Shown here: in pieces, positions 23,216-35,173 of the stretch
Position numbering within the stretch: position 1 is the stretch's first letter
Layout: each line of letters begins with the position of its first letter
Assembly (NCBI GenBank): GCA_023213395.1
Contig: CM041465.1
Location: 62,007,741-62,071,740, forward strand
Direction: 5' to 3'
From: Cycas panzhihuaensis
Lineage: Eukaryota; Cycadophyta
DNA length: 64,000 nucleotides
Position numbers and translations under genes: made by a program
Notes under the pieces: generated by a model
Told to the model about the DNA's origin: nothing
Databases searched by the model: none
Seen by the model: only the letters and a program-made list of their open reading frames with translations

Positions 23216-23265
23216 AAGAAGTCGACACCAAAGCCTTCACAAACTCACTGTAAAATTAAAAATGG

Positions 23266-23277
23266 CTCTGATACCAC
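23266..23277 (-). other. C1 primer binding site (tRNA-Met type)
   Basis: The minus strand reads TGGTATCAGAGCC one base past the LTR end, the standard copia initiator-tRNA site. Confidence 0.9.
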
Positions 23278-23278
23278 T

Positions 23279-23867
23279 TATTGAGAAGATAAGGTCCCAA
23301 CCCTTAAACCACTACCAAGATCTAAACTATTCTTGCAACTAGTTACAGGAATCTAAACTAAAATTTAATATGTAAGTTCTTAAACTAGAGATAAAATAAT
23401 AAAATGAATAAGAAAGCCAAGCATCATATGTACACTTGATATAACATGGTGAAACCCTAGTAGTGTGCTAGGGAAACATCCACACAGGAAAGGTGTCGAT
23501 CTTTATTATTGTAGAATGAAGAAAAAGTACATAATCCTGTAGTAAACTACTCATAACAATAACAACTAGCCACCCAACTCCACACAGTACATTAAACACT
23601 ATTAACATAATGAAAAATGCCCTAAATTGGGCTACATTAGAGGGTCATCCAAGGCATAAATCTCGACCATAGAATCTAGAGTATTTTGAGCGAATGAACT
23701 TGATTCTCTTTACAATTTAATATATTTTCCAGTGCTAAATTTTTGGGGCAGGGGCTATCGCCCCCTGCACCTCCCTTGGAACCCCTCAAGGAAAGTTTGT
23801 GGGGGAAATCGCACTTCTAACATGTCAAAATTTTAGCCTCCAACCATTGTTGTCACATTACCTAACA
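23279..23867 (-). repeat. C1 5' LTR (589 bp, intact)
   Basis: Bounded by the primer site on the left and by GGCTT, the target duplication, on the right. It preserves the uninterrupted sequence CACAGGAAAGGTGTCGATC, into which G1 inserted in the other LTR. Confidence 0.9.
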
Positions 23868-24330
23868 GGCTTCAATAGCAAAGTACTAATCTAAACTAAG
23901 CAATTGAAAGAAATACTTCGTAGAATCAGAGGATTCACCAGGTTCTAGAAAAGTCTTAATAAGGGGAACTGATTGCTTAATGGGTTTGGGATTTCACTTA
24001 ATAATCTCCAATTATCCCTCGCGGATGAACCTAAGTTCACTAAATAGAAAGGAATAAACCACTACAATTTGGGTGATCTATGATCTACCCAAAAGTATAT
24101 TATATTCTAAGTCTAGATTAATAATGGTAAGCTTAGTAAGAATCATCTTTTCTTCTAATATAAGAGGGAGAGTGACTTGACCCAAGAGTACCTTCTGATT
24201 CTTATCATAACCTTGGTAAATCCAATTGCATGGATCAAAAACTAAAATCTCCAAACCCTCAATAAAACAAAGAGGGATTACATTGATGGATGATCCCTCG
24301 TTAATAGACTCACTTGATATTAATATCATC
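23868..24330 (-). pseudogene. G0 aspartic protease
   Basis: The minus strand reads ESINEGSSINVIPLCFIEGL, then VTLPLILEEKMILTKLTI and YNILLGRS. This aligns with the G1 protease (NNGSSINAMPLCVM...). The catalytic triplet is Glu-Gly instead of Asp-Gly type. The C-terminal signature YNILLGRS is typical. The rest of pol lies beyond C1 at 1-1838. Confidence 0.75.
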
Positions 24331-24474
24331 CTTCATAATCTCGATGTAAAATAGGGGTATCATCATTGCCACATGGGTAGAATAACTAGATAAAGTAGTA
24401 AGGTTGAAAGAAAGCATAGAAGTAGGTGAAGAAACTACCAAAGAAACTCCCAATTCATCAAATAGAAGTTGATG

Positions 24475-25072
24475 TTACTCAGGAAAATATTTGAGCAAAT
24501 AAATAATTGATATATCTATGAGAATAGTCTTTAGTTCTTCTACCAAAGAGAAAGATCCATCCTTTAAACTAGAGGGAATGGACTTAAACTTGATGAGACG
24601 AGAGGGTATTAGAGGTAAAGAGTCAGGATTCTTCACCATCAAATCATTAGATGATTTATATGGACCTACACTCTTTGTAGTCTCTACTATATTTATGGTT
24701 CTCTTAGCCCCATCTTCGGGAGGCAGGTGAGATTGATTGGTGTTTTTTTTCATTGGAGTGTTTTTGGGAGTTGTAGTCTTCTTTGATGAATTGAAAATTG
24801 AAGGTTTTCCTTCATTATTTTGGACCTGCTTTTCTTTACCTTTATCGTCTTTACTTATCTTCTTGTTATGTTGAGGTAATAGATTCTTGTGGAGCATTTG
24901 GTCTTAGGATGACTTAGAAGATTTATTTATTTGAACACTTACATTTTAAGTTATATTTTGAACTATTCGATACTCACTTCTATCATGTATATCTATCTAA
25001 TGATATGAGCACCATTTTATCTTTCTAAAGGAAGGAGGAGGTGGAGGAGAAGCTTGTTTCTTCCTCTGCTAG
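24475..25072 (-). pseudogene. G0 gag, zinc-binding region and basic tail
   Basis: From the composite's edge leftward the frame gives KIKWCSYH near 25010-25020 and then DQMLHKNLLPQHNKK, which align with KKWCSIHG and LDQLVHKDLFPKHGE in G1. A Lys-rich tail and the run-up to the protease follow. The first base next to the composite corresponds to about G1 6900. Confidence 0.72.
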
Positions 25073-27786
25073 TGGATGCGCATCTACAGGATAGCCACCT
25101 AACTAAGCAGGAATGGTAAGAGCGGTCGATAATATAATTGAGAAAAGGACCCACAAGTAGGGAAAGTACCATGCAGGGCGCCTTGTGCGCCAGAGCGTGA
25201 GTTTGGGACCTACAAATGGAATATAGCTATTAAAGAGTGATCCCCCCACTTCGAATAGGAGGTGAGGAGGTGTAAGGTTAGCCTGGGTTGACCTAAGGGA
25301 AGGATCCTCCCACCCTTGGATGGCCGGAAGAGGACGAAAAGGAACCTTTGAGGGTCTCCCTAGAACAACAGGAAACAAGGAAGGGTAGGCAAGCAGGTGG
25401 CCTATGGACAAGGTCACCTTAGTTATCCGGCTAGGCGGGGAACCAAGGGAACGTATGAGAGATAACCCAAGGAAATGGGTTAAGGTATGCTTAAGCAACC
25501 TAACCAAATACACAAATAATAAGGAGAGAAGGAAGTTTACATGGTAAGAGGAGGGAAAATGTATGAAGGGAGGTCTCTTAAAACCTTTTCTTATGGCAAA
25601 AGAAGATGCAAGCAATAAAGTAAATAAAGTATGAACCAAAGCAAGGTTGATTTCCTTTCTATTTCCAATGAGTTAATTACTACTGTGTAAAGGAAACTCA
25701 AAAGGAAAAGGTGATAGAGTGGAGCGAAAGCATGTACCCAGAACGGAAGCGTGTCATAATGGTGACACACCCCAGAGGCACTCAAAACTACTCCACAGGG
25801 CGCAACGGTCATGAAGAGTTGTGGTGGATCAGAATGAGGGGCTCCCTTACCTTCCCCAGAAAAATACTAAAGTACCAAACAAAGGAAAGAAAGGGACCAA
25901 ATACTAGCAATAAATTAAGTATAAAAATATAACATGAATGGAAGCGCTTACCGGCAAAGGAAGAAAGGGAGAAAGGTCCTTTGCACCTTCCGAATACCTG
26001 CAAGTACGTGATAACCTCCCCTTTTCCAGAGAAAGGGTGCTAACATACAATGGAAAGATCCTAACAATACATGTATATACAAAGCAAATGTAAACTTAAA
26101 TACGTGTATGTTAGTATCAATATAATGATGATAATATGTAAAGGAGGATAACCAAAGTAAATGGAAAGTAACCAGTAAGCCTTGGAGTGGCCCACCTCCT
26201 GCAAAGAACAACCTCAACCTCCCCCAAAAGCCACAAGGCAGTGAGGGTAAGGCTAAGAAAGATGGCTGGAAATAGTAGCAAGAGAGTTGAAAAGAGCCAA
26301 AGGGGATCTACGGCAAGACGAGGTGCTACGGAGAGCAAACCGGGTTACCGGGAACGGAGTTGGGCGAAAGGCAAGTAGTCGGGACTTACTTAAGTTGCCC
26401 AGATCAAAGCACAAGCCATCAAACCAGTGCTGCAACATGTGACAGTGCTAATTTCAGCAGCTAAGGAAGGCCCAACAAACCCTTGTTTGAGAGCCAAGGA
26501 CAACATGGGGCAAGAGGGAAGGTTTAAGGGGCTAAAAGCTGCTTGAGGAGCATGGAAGGTGGTACGGGATCCACCCAGCTCTCTCCCAAACCCTATGCAA
26601 CCCCTCTTAGCCACTGCCTTGAGCAACAAACATAGGCAAGGAGGCACCAATGATAGGAGTAAAATAGTCCAATACAAAAGGAAAAACAACCTTAAAAAAT
26701 CCAAGCAAGAGGATAAGCAAAATAGGGCATCAATTAAATAAGAAAATAACTCAAATCAATGAATACCTCAGGAGAGAAGGGGAGGCTCTGACCTCAGTCA
26801 AGGGGCTACTGAAGCTAGGCTAAGAAATCAACCCAGCAACTATGGAATAGCAGGCTTGGAACCCTACTAATGGAGTTAGAGGAAGAACCCCTACACTTAG
26901 AACACTTGATGGCTGCCTAGGCAAGAATCCGCTAAGATCTCTCCAAAGGGGCCCTCTCCAAGGTGTGTGAAGGGCTAGGAAGATGTCCTAGCTGTACTAA
27001 ATGAGAGCTGGGCACTAGAGGAGAGGTGTAAGTCCTATAGTAGCAGTAGAGCAGTAGAGAATAGCAGAGCACATGGCAGTTTCCTTGAGAAGCAATCCAA
27101 AAAATGAACAAAAGATCCCAAAAATGAGTTAATGATGACTTAAATACTCAGTCCAAACCCTAAAGCAAGCGATTAGGGCATAGCTAGAGGTGAGTTAAGT
27201 TGCGAGACACGTGGTAGTTTTGCAATAAATGCAAAAATGCCATGGCATATTTTTTAAAAAATAAATTAGAACAGTCATCTCGCCGCAAAATCTGCGGTAC
27301 CATGGAATTTGCGGCGGTACTGCGAAATTCATGGCAATATTCACCTGGAGGCAAAAATTGGCCCAGACAGCCAGCCTGGGCTGTGGGCAAATGATAAAAA
27401 GGCTAATGCGGGGCTAAGACACCTACCTGAGGGCAAACAAGCCAGCAAATGAGTCCAAAAGAGCAAAAATAGGATTCAAACAATGTGGCAAGTTAACCGA
27501 ACGATGATAGGTCATCACACGGGCAGAGGTGGCACAAGTCAAGTGGATCCTAGAGTGAGGAGGGCAGAATGCAGAAAGTGGAATGGCCACTAGGGTGCCA
27601 CACTTGCTAGGAGTGTGCCCTTGCTATAGTTGTCATAGGCTAAATAAGTGTAGATGAAGACAAAATCATCTACAAGGTCACAACATGCAAACATTCAAGA
27701 AAACACTCATCAAAAGAAAGCGTAGAAGCATACCTGCACTTACCTGAGTCGGTAATTCTATATCCATTCCCGGAAGCTGGGAAATA
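25073..27786 (-). repeat. Inverted Tat LTR (2714 bp), likely a recombinant solo LTR
   Basis: The reverse complement begins TATTTCCCAGCTTCCGG (TG start mutated to TA) and ends GCGCATCCA. It is full length, co-linear with the G1 LTRs, and in the stretches I compared closer to them than to the LTR at 35599-38312. Its right end abuts the interior of G2 without a polypurine tract. Its left end abuts G0 gag. The neighbouring bases (GCTAG on the left, CCCAT on the right) do not match, so it is not a simple insertion. Confidence 0.88.
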
Positions 27787-29634
27787 CCCATCGTCAATTC
27801 TTCCCCTTCATCACCTCCCGCAGGTGATAGCTTCGAAGAACTGCCTTTCACTCCTTCTAAGGAGCCCCTTTTTTACTCTCTCTCAGAGTTTCGCGAGGAA
27901 GGAAGGCAACCCAATGACCACCATGGTCCCGTTGCCTCCACTTCCTCTAGCACTTCGTCTACTCGAAGTAAGGTCATCCATAGGGTGGATTACTTCAAGG
28001 ATGATGAAGCCTTACTCGAGCACTTAGCAGGCTTCGTGCCTAACTTGCCTTCTGGTCACCACAGGCTTGGCCACTAGAAGATCCTTGCGATTGGGTCCAC
28101 ACTTACCGACCCAATCCCGTCCCCTATTCCACCTCCTCCTGTTGACCTTACCCCTCTCCACTTCGAGTAAGGGAATGCCATGTGCATGGGGGCAACCCAA
28201 GACATAATCTTGGCTCCCAGCAAGGTCATTAAGGTCAAGATGGAATGCTATCCTGATGAGGTAAGGGAGTACTCCCTTTTATTCCAGGAGTTTTAGGAAG
28301 GTTTCGCATGGGATTATGCTGACATGAAGGGAATTGACCCCTCCATTGTCACCTATAATCTCACCACCATCCCTAGTGCCTGCCCCGTGTGCCAGAAGTA
28401 GCGTCCCCTTCACCTGAAGATCTCAGCCACCATCAAGATGGAGGTTGAGAAGCTCTTGGACGCTGGACTCATTACTTCCATTGACTACCCTAAGTGGGTC
28501 TCCAATATTATCCCTATTGTTAAAAAGAATGGGGTGATTCGTATATGTGTTGACTTCTGCGACATTAATAATGCTTATCCTAAAGACAACTTTTCGCTCC
28601 CCTTCATTGATCAAATTATTGATTGCATCGCTGGATTCGAAGTCGTGTCCTTAATGGACGGCTTCTCTGGTTATAACCAGATCCAGATTTCTCCTGAAGA
28701 CTGCCACAAGATGGCCTTCACTACACCATGGGATACCTTTGCCTATAAGGAAATGCCTTTTGGCCTTAAGAATGTAGGTGCTACTTACCAGAGAGCCATG
28801 CATTTCATCTTCCACAACCTCATTGATAACACATTGGAGGTCTTCATGGATGACATGATGGGCCTTTCACGTGTCAGGGCCCATCATCCTTTTGACTTGT
28901 GGGATATCTTCTCACGATGTCGTAAGTATTATGTTAGCCTAAACCTGCTCAAGTATGTGTTTGCCATTACTTCAGGCAAACTCCTTGGATTTCTTGTATC
29001 TAAATAAAGAATCCAGATTGATCTTGACAAGGTCAGGGCAATCCTTGACATGCCACCCCCTAGAACCCAACGATAGATTAAGTCGTTTCTAGGTAGACTC
29101 AGTTTTCTCAGGCGCTTCTTGGCAGACTTTACCATAAGCACTAAACCCCTTACGAACCTATTAAAGAATGGAGCTCTTTTTGTTTGGTCTAATAAGACCC
29201 AAAAGGCCTTTGAAGGACTTAAGGAAGCCCTCGCTTCTGCTGCTACACTGGCACCTCCTCGCTTCGATAGGCCCTTCGTTCTTTATACCTCGGTGACTAA
29301 CGAGTCCTTGGGCACTATGTTAGCTCAGGAGGATGACTCAGGAACCGAGAGGGCTATTTATTTCATCAGTCGCACCCTCGTGGCCGTTGAACTTAACTAC
29401 TTTCCTATCAAGAAGGAGTGTCTCTCCTTATTCCATGAGATCAAGAAGTTCAGACACTACTTGCTTGGTAATACCACTAAGGTGATCATCCAATCTGATC
29501 CCTTGCGATACTTGCTCACTCGTTTAGATTTGACGGGTAAGGCTGGCCGTTGGGCCATCCTACTTCAAGAATTTGACCTTCATATCGTTAATCGAAAATC
29601 AAAGAAGGGAATGGTGGTGGTTGGGTAGCTTGCG
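27787..29634 (+). pseudogene. G2 reverse transcriptase and first RNase H
   Basis: One frame throughout. The linker is EELPFTPSKEPLFYSLSEF. RT shows WDYADMKGIDPS, VEKLLDAGLITSIDYPKWVS, KKNGVIRICVDF, SLMDGFSGYNQIQI, MPFGLKNVGATYQRAMHF and the catalytic FMDDM. RNase H has FVLYTSVTNESLGTML, YFISRTLVAVELNYFPIK and RAGRW-like KAGRWAILLQEFDL. Stops at 29005-29007 and 29074-29076 fall on the same codons as stops in G1. Otherwise it is closer to open than G1. Confidence 0.9.
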
Positions 29635-30987
29635 GACGCCCCTATTCCTAACTCATTTGATACTACCGTCGATGATTCTCTTCCTGATGAGTCCATCTTG
29701 ATAATTCAGGACATCTCTCCCCATCCACTCATCAATAATGAGTGGTATGGTGATGTAGTACGGTATCTCATATAACAACATTACCGCCCTGATGCTAGTA
29801 GTAAAGTTAGATCTCGCATCCAAACTTCTATTAGGTAATACTTCCTCATGGATGAAGTATTGTACAAGAGGTCCTTTGATGGGATCCTCCTTTGCTGCAT
29901 CACTGCCGACGAAGTTGACCAAATACTCCGTGAATGCCATCATGGTATTTGTGGGGACCACTTTGGGGGCCAATCTATGGCTCAGAGGATTCTTCACATG
30001 GGTTATTTCTGGCTGTCCCTTTTTAAGGATGCCCACGCCTTTGTCTTGAGATGTTGGCAATGTCAGGAACACATCAACATCTCCCATGTGTCTTCTAAGG
30101 CCCTTCAACCCATTGTCTCTCCATGGCCTTTCGCTTAGTGGGGGCCAGACCTTATCGGGGCTATTTCTCCACCTTCGTCGTTACAGCACAAGTTTATCTT
30201 AACTGCCACTGAATATTTTACTAAATGGGCGGAGGCCATTCCCTTAATTACTACTCCTAGTAAAATGATAGCTACATTTGTTTACCAGCATATCATTTAC
30301 TGTTTTGGGATTTTAGATATCTTAATCACTAATAATGGAACCCCCGTTTTTAACAAGGAGATGGATGAGCTTTACGAGAAGTTCAAGATTTCTCACAAAA
30401 CTTCTTCTCCTTACTACCCTCAGGAAAATGGCTAAGTGGAGTCTTTCAATAAGACTTTTGTCAATATCCTAAAGAAAACTGTTGCTCAGTCTAAAAAAGA
30501 CTAGCACCTTCAGCTGCCTTCTGCTTTGTGGGCTTACCGCACCTCTATCCATTTCGTCAGAGGAATGACCCTGTTCTCCCTGGTCTATGGTACCGAGGCG
30601 GTACTCCCATTATAGGTTGAGATTCCTTCTTTGCGAGTCTCTCTTCGAGGTCTCATCGATGAAGAGCTGATCTGTCAGGCTCACCTTCTGGACCTCGAGG
30701 CTTTGGATGAGAGACGCTTAGCCCCTTACTAGGCTAACCTGGCATCTAAGGCTTGCTCATAAAGGACCTACGATAAACATCTTTATTCCTATCCTTTATT
30801 TCCTGGGGACCACATCCTCAAACTTGAATATCTTCATGACTATTTGACCAAATTCAAACCTTGATGGGTTGGCCCTTTTGTCATTATCAAGACCCTCGGT
30901 AATGGTGCTTATAGGATTGCCACCTTAGAAGGGCTTAAATTTGAGAAAGCTATAAATGGGAAATTCCTTAAGAAGTTTTACTCATGA
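29635..30987 (+). pseudogene. G2 integrase
   Basis: The zinc-binding N-terminus is clear: ECHHGICGDHFGG then LRCWQCQEHINISHV give the His/His...Cys/Cys pattern. The core reads TATEYFTKWAEAI (Glu, GAA at 30211-30213, at the usual first Asp), LITNNGTPV (second Asp now Asn) and VESFNKT (Glu kept). The C-terminal WVGPFVIIKTLGNGAY module ends at TGA 30985-30987. A TGA at 30862-30864 is shared with G1. Confidence 0.88.
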
Positions 30988-31621
30988 CCTCGCTGTCACT
31001 TCGCCATACTCTGAAATGAGCCTAAACTACCATCTTAAGTTGTGCCTATTTCTCCTAGCCATGGGTGGAATGACAGCTTAGGATGGCCTCCTCTTCTTCT
31101 TTCTGGTTCCTCCCGCAGAACTCGTGTTCCCATATCCTTTTGGGACTTTTGTCTTCCTATTTAGGCATCCCCCAGTTAGGATGACGCTCTGGAGTATCGT
31201 CACTCCTCCTTGTCTCACCTGGTATTTCCTTTGCATCTCTTGCTATGCTCCTCCATGGATGTGCGAGTCGCTCTATTTCTGACCCCATATGTGCCTATCA
31301 CCTCTACTCATAGTGGTCGTATATACTCCTATCAGATATATAGACATGCATGGAAGGAAATACGTGCATCATATAACAAAGAACCTATAACATACATAAC
31401 AAAACATATATATCATCTATCACACATGATATACACATCATCGCATATCAAAATGGGGTACCAATTACCCCATCTATATATATACATCAAAATCATATGT
31501 CACATCATACATATGGGAAGCCGATGTCCTTATAGGAGGGGTACAATCATATGACTCTATATATATGACCTTCTAGAGGCCCGTGCTTTCCCCTGTAAGA
31601 ATCAAATACATGTGTCCTACA
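30988..31621. other. G2 spacer after integrase
   Basis: No gene is recognised. It matches G1 11617-12265, including the AT-rich stretch with TA runs, and is the probable 3' end of the antisense transcript. Confidence 0.6.
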
Positions 31622-33538
31622 CTACTGCTGTCCCGCTCTTTTGGTACCATCTCCTAGTCTATGTGATCCCTTTCCTGGGGATCACATCCCTCTGAGACTC
31701 CTCTTGGGTCTTTGTGAGCTCCCTACCTCGCTCCCCTTGTCTCGTGGCCTCCTCAGGGTTGTCACTACCGTATGGGTCTGAGTCCTGCTCCATGCCGACC
31801 TTGACGCTGCCATATCCTCCACCAGTCAGTCGTATCGCACCTGGATACGATCTCGCTCTACCTCTATGAGGCACAACCTTTCCTCCATCCCTTAGAGTCT
31901 CTCCTCTAGCATCATCACCTAGATCTGACTCCCCAAATCTCCACCAACTCTGCCCTGGGCCTCTAGTGCCTGCACACGACTCTGTAATGCATCTCGTGCA
32001 CCTCTAAACTTATCCAACTCCCACTACATCTATCCCCTAAATGCCATGTGCTCTTGGAACTCTGCAGCCTGGATGTCTCTCGCCCTCGCCAACGGGGTGA
32101 ATGTTGCCATATGGGCACCTACCGATCTAGGCGCATCCTCTACCTAGATGGGCGGTTGTCCCTCTGCATATACCTGAGGGAACATCTCCCTCATCATAGC
32201 CTCTACCAACTGCCTGATCTCTGCGGTACCTACAAATCTAACGTATAATATGTCAGTATATATCCAACTCCATGCTAAAATAAAACCAAATCAAACTATC
32301 TATTTGGCTATCAAACGACTGAGGAAATTGTTAGGCCTCACCTGTTGTGGCCATTGGCTCCTCTGCTCGTACAATAACCTCTCCTCCTGGCTCCCTGCCA
32401 GCTGCTGGTACTCCCCCTCAGGTACCACCTCTGCCTGGGCCTCTCTCCTCACTAGGACTGGATCAGTTGTCGCCTCTCTGGATCTCCTCACGATCCATAG
32501 CCTGCGGGCCCTTATCACTGGCCCCCTACTCTCCTCTGTAGCCCCTAATGGGTCTGCCTCTCCTCTAGCAGTCCCAGATGGCCCTGCTGCTCCTCCTACT
32601 ATCTCTAATAGACCTGCCTCTCCTGCAGGTCATGATGGGCTGGCCCCATCTCCTCCATCTCCATCATCATCGTCATCATCACCTGGGAGTGCCCCTACTC
32701 TGCCTGCCTCATTCTCACTGTCCCACCTCACCGTCTTATACGGATCTACCACATAATTCGTCATGGTGAGGAGGTCTAGTGATGTTGTCTCCACTTAGTG
32801 CCAGACGTAGGCCTGGTCCTCCATCCCCCTCAGCTTGGTCTGCCACCTGTGGACCATCGGGGCCCACTCTGCAATGGGGTGTGGTCCCCCCGTTGGTGCC
32901 ACTGCTCTGAAATGATCAAAGAACCAGCACTGTAGCAACGTGTTGTAGGAAAGTCCTCCTCTACCTGTCATCCTAATGGCATCAAGATGCGTGATGAGGT
33001 TCACCGCTATCAGGGTAGCCTAATGCATCCTCTCGCTGGCCTCATAGCGGTGCACTGCATCCATCCATCCCCCAGGGATGTCCCTATAGTTCTATTTTTG
33101 GGAAACCCAAAACAGAATGCACAATGTAATAAGTTTCCTCACCTGAGGAATCCTAGACATAACCATAGTTTGGAGAGGGACTCCTCTCCTCTCCCATATG
33201 TCTGTCCCTATAAAAAATACTACTACCTCTCTATGTGCTACCTCATTACTAGGAAGCGCTCCCAGTGTCGTTGGCCTCCCTGTCGTCAGTACTCCTAGTA
33301 TCCGCTGGATATCCCTCGGCATCACTGTCATATCTTCCACCTGGGGTAGGTGGAAAACATGCCTCCTCCTGTCTGAGTGTGACATAATATCCACTAACAA
33401 CCTCTGGTCTGACGTGTACTGAGGTGTCTTCAGGGCCTTGAATAGGCCGCACCTCCGCAGGACCCCCTTGTCCTCCCTAGACATCATCTCTATTTAGATG
33501 AGCATTGCCATACCTATGTTCTTGCAGTTATCGACCAT
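31622..33538 (-). pseudogene. G2 antisense gene: plant-mobile-domain-like protein with coiled-coil tail
   Basis: Better preserved than in G1. The ATG is at 33536-33538 and the stop TAG at 31622-31624. Exon 1 (to 32342) shows KALKTPQYTSDQRLLVDIMS, HVFHLPQVEDMTVMPRDIQR with ILGVLTTGRP, then MDAVHRYEASERMH, LITHLDAIRMTGRGGLSYNT and LLQCWFFDHFRAVAP. The ILG.L..GRP and LLQCW...H....P blocks match the plant mobile domain. An acidic Asp/Gly run (GDDDDDGDGGDG) follows. Exon 2 (from 32229) gives AEIRQLVEAMMREMFPQVYA and Glu/Arg-rich heptads. The intron is 32230-32341. A 1-nt deletion near 32400 and a few stops disable it. Function unknown. Confidence 0.78.
32230..32341 (-). other. Intron of the G2 antisense gene (canonical splice sites)
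   Basis: Minus-strand donor ACAACAG|GTGAGG and acceptor GATTTGTAG|GT bound a 112-nt AT-rich segment. In the frame of G1 the junction is phase 1 and joins exon 1 to the AEI.QL.EAM coding block. Both elements have it at the same place. Confidence 0.7.
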
Positions 33539-34750
33539 AATAATAGCCTGTCAACACCATAAAACCAGCCAAAATCAAGCCTATGTTAGTCCTCTATCTT
33601 CTTAGCTATCTCTCTGCTCTGTCTACTTGAGATTTGGGGCTTCATGGCTGCCCATCTTCTTTTTTTCTGTAGATTTACCTTTGTACCGTGCTAAACTTCG
33701 TGGTACCTTCAAAGTTTAGCTCATGTCCCGCAGTGATCAGGGCCTCGCGGCAATGATTGCGACACCGCGATCTTTGCTATGGTATGAATGGCACCCCCCT
33801 GAAAGGGGGGGGTTTCTGCCCCAAAAATTAAAAAAAAATCTTTCGGGTGGACCCCTGTGGGGCCCACCAAGACCAGGGCTCCCTAATACCTAGGTTGCCC
33901 CTCTTTCTGAGTCTAATTCAAACTCTGAGAGGTCTCTATTTGCCCATATGGGGCACAAAAAACTACACAGAAAACAACAAAAAGCATTCAAATTTGAACT
34001 TTGAAATGGGATGGGTTTCATGGGATCCACTCACTGGATCCAGTCTGGCTATCATCATCTCGCTCTGATGATCCTGCTAGCTCTCCCCATGCTCTGATCC
34101 AATGGTCTGATCTCCCTCTACGTGCCTCCAAAGTCGGGTGGTGCTCTGCTGCATAAGGAAATGACTCTGGTTTCTCATGGGAGCCGGTGAAAATGAATCG
34201 ATTTTTCATCAAATTTCCTAATATAGGCGGGGGCCCCGACAGACACTACTTCTATTTTTGCTCTCGCGATAGCCGTTGGGACCACCCTATTTCTTCGATC
34301 ACCTTTATCTTCTGGCCCTATCTCCCATTGTACTCCTTTGGTGTCCTTTTTGCTCTTTCTTGTAAGTGCATTTATGGCACCTCATTATAGCACTTTTTCG
34401 TAGGGTCCTTCCATCTCGTTTTGCGTGCCACTTCGTGCATGCCTGAGTTTATACTCATTTGGCTCGTTTCACCATCCTGGACTCGTTTCTGCAACCATTT
34501 TCAGCTCCTGGAGTCTTCAAAGGGAGTGCTCGCCCCCGCTCGGCGGCATGTTTTGCTTCCCAAAGTGACCTTTGGTACCCCAGGGTGCCATTTTTCTACC
34601 CGCTGTCAGGTAGTAGTCACACTGCTTACTCTCGTCCTTGGGTAGCCTTATTGCTAGGTCCTCCTACCATTCACGGCCACTTATTGCTTGTCTTTCGAGC
34701 CCTTCTTTCGCTCCATTATCGTTTATTACTATCAAGACTTTGTGTCACCT
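33539..34750. other. G2 leader and promoter region of the antisense gene
   Basis: No sense gene is recognised. It matches G1 14160-15286, with the imperfect palindrome near 33690-33720 and a TATA-like minus-strand site at 34218-34225. Confidence 0.5.
34218..34225 (-). promoter_or_regulatory. Candidate TATA box of the antisense gene (G2)
   Basis: The minus strand reads CGCCTATATTAGGAAATTTG just after a GGGGCCC block. TATATTAG aligns with TATATAAG of G1. Confidence 0.5.
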
Positions 34751-35173
34751 ATGTTCCTCTACATTTTTACCGACAGCAGGAGCCGCGGTAACCCTGGACC
34801 TTCCGCCGCTACATGGATTCTTCGCAACCCCTCTAAACATGATTTCTTGTGCTCCAGGATCTTCCTCCTAGAGGCTACTAATAATGAAGCTGAGTACACT
34901 GCTATTATTGAAGCTCTCACTAATGCTCTCTATTTCCATCAGGGACCCATCATTTTGCTTTGTGACTCTCAAGTTGTGGTGTCCCATCTCACCCAGGTTT
35001 ACTAGGTGTGATGCCCCCACTTGAGAACCTTTGTTTCTATTGCCAGATCCCTCCTGGCCCACTTCTCATCTGTTGACATTCAACACATTCCTTGGGCCCT
35101 CAACGCTGAGGCACATAGTCTTGTTCACCTCATCCTTGAGCACTGCCTTCCTCTTCTTACTGACCATCCCTAA
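34751..35173 (+). pseudogene. G2 second RNase H (archaeal-type)
   Basis: ATG at 34751 (MFLYIFTDSRSRGNPGPSAA), TAA at 35171-35173. Catalytic positions: Asp in FTDSRS, Glu in TNNEAEYTAIIEAL, Asp in LLCDSQVVVSHL. The last Asp is His in LNAEAHSLVHL. Two in-frame stops follow SHLTQVY. Position and length equal G1 15287-15709. Confidence 0.88.

Larger units (their letters stand above)
1839..23867 (-). mobile_element. C1: minus-strand Ty1/copia retrotransposon, interrupted by G1
   Basis: The right-hand (5') LTR is 23279-23867. The left-hand (3') LTR is split into 1839-2052 and 18838-19243 by G1. Going leftward from the 5' LTR come a tRNA-Met-type primer site, gag, protease, integrase, RT and RNase H, the copia order. 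LTR termini are TGTTAGG...(T/C)A, with flanks GGATT/GGCTT. Over the first 212 bp, left and right LTR differ at about 19 positions by eye, roughly 9%. The RNase H text resembles Tork/TNT1-type copia elements, but that lineage call is tentative. Confidence 0.88.
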
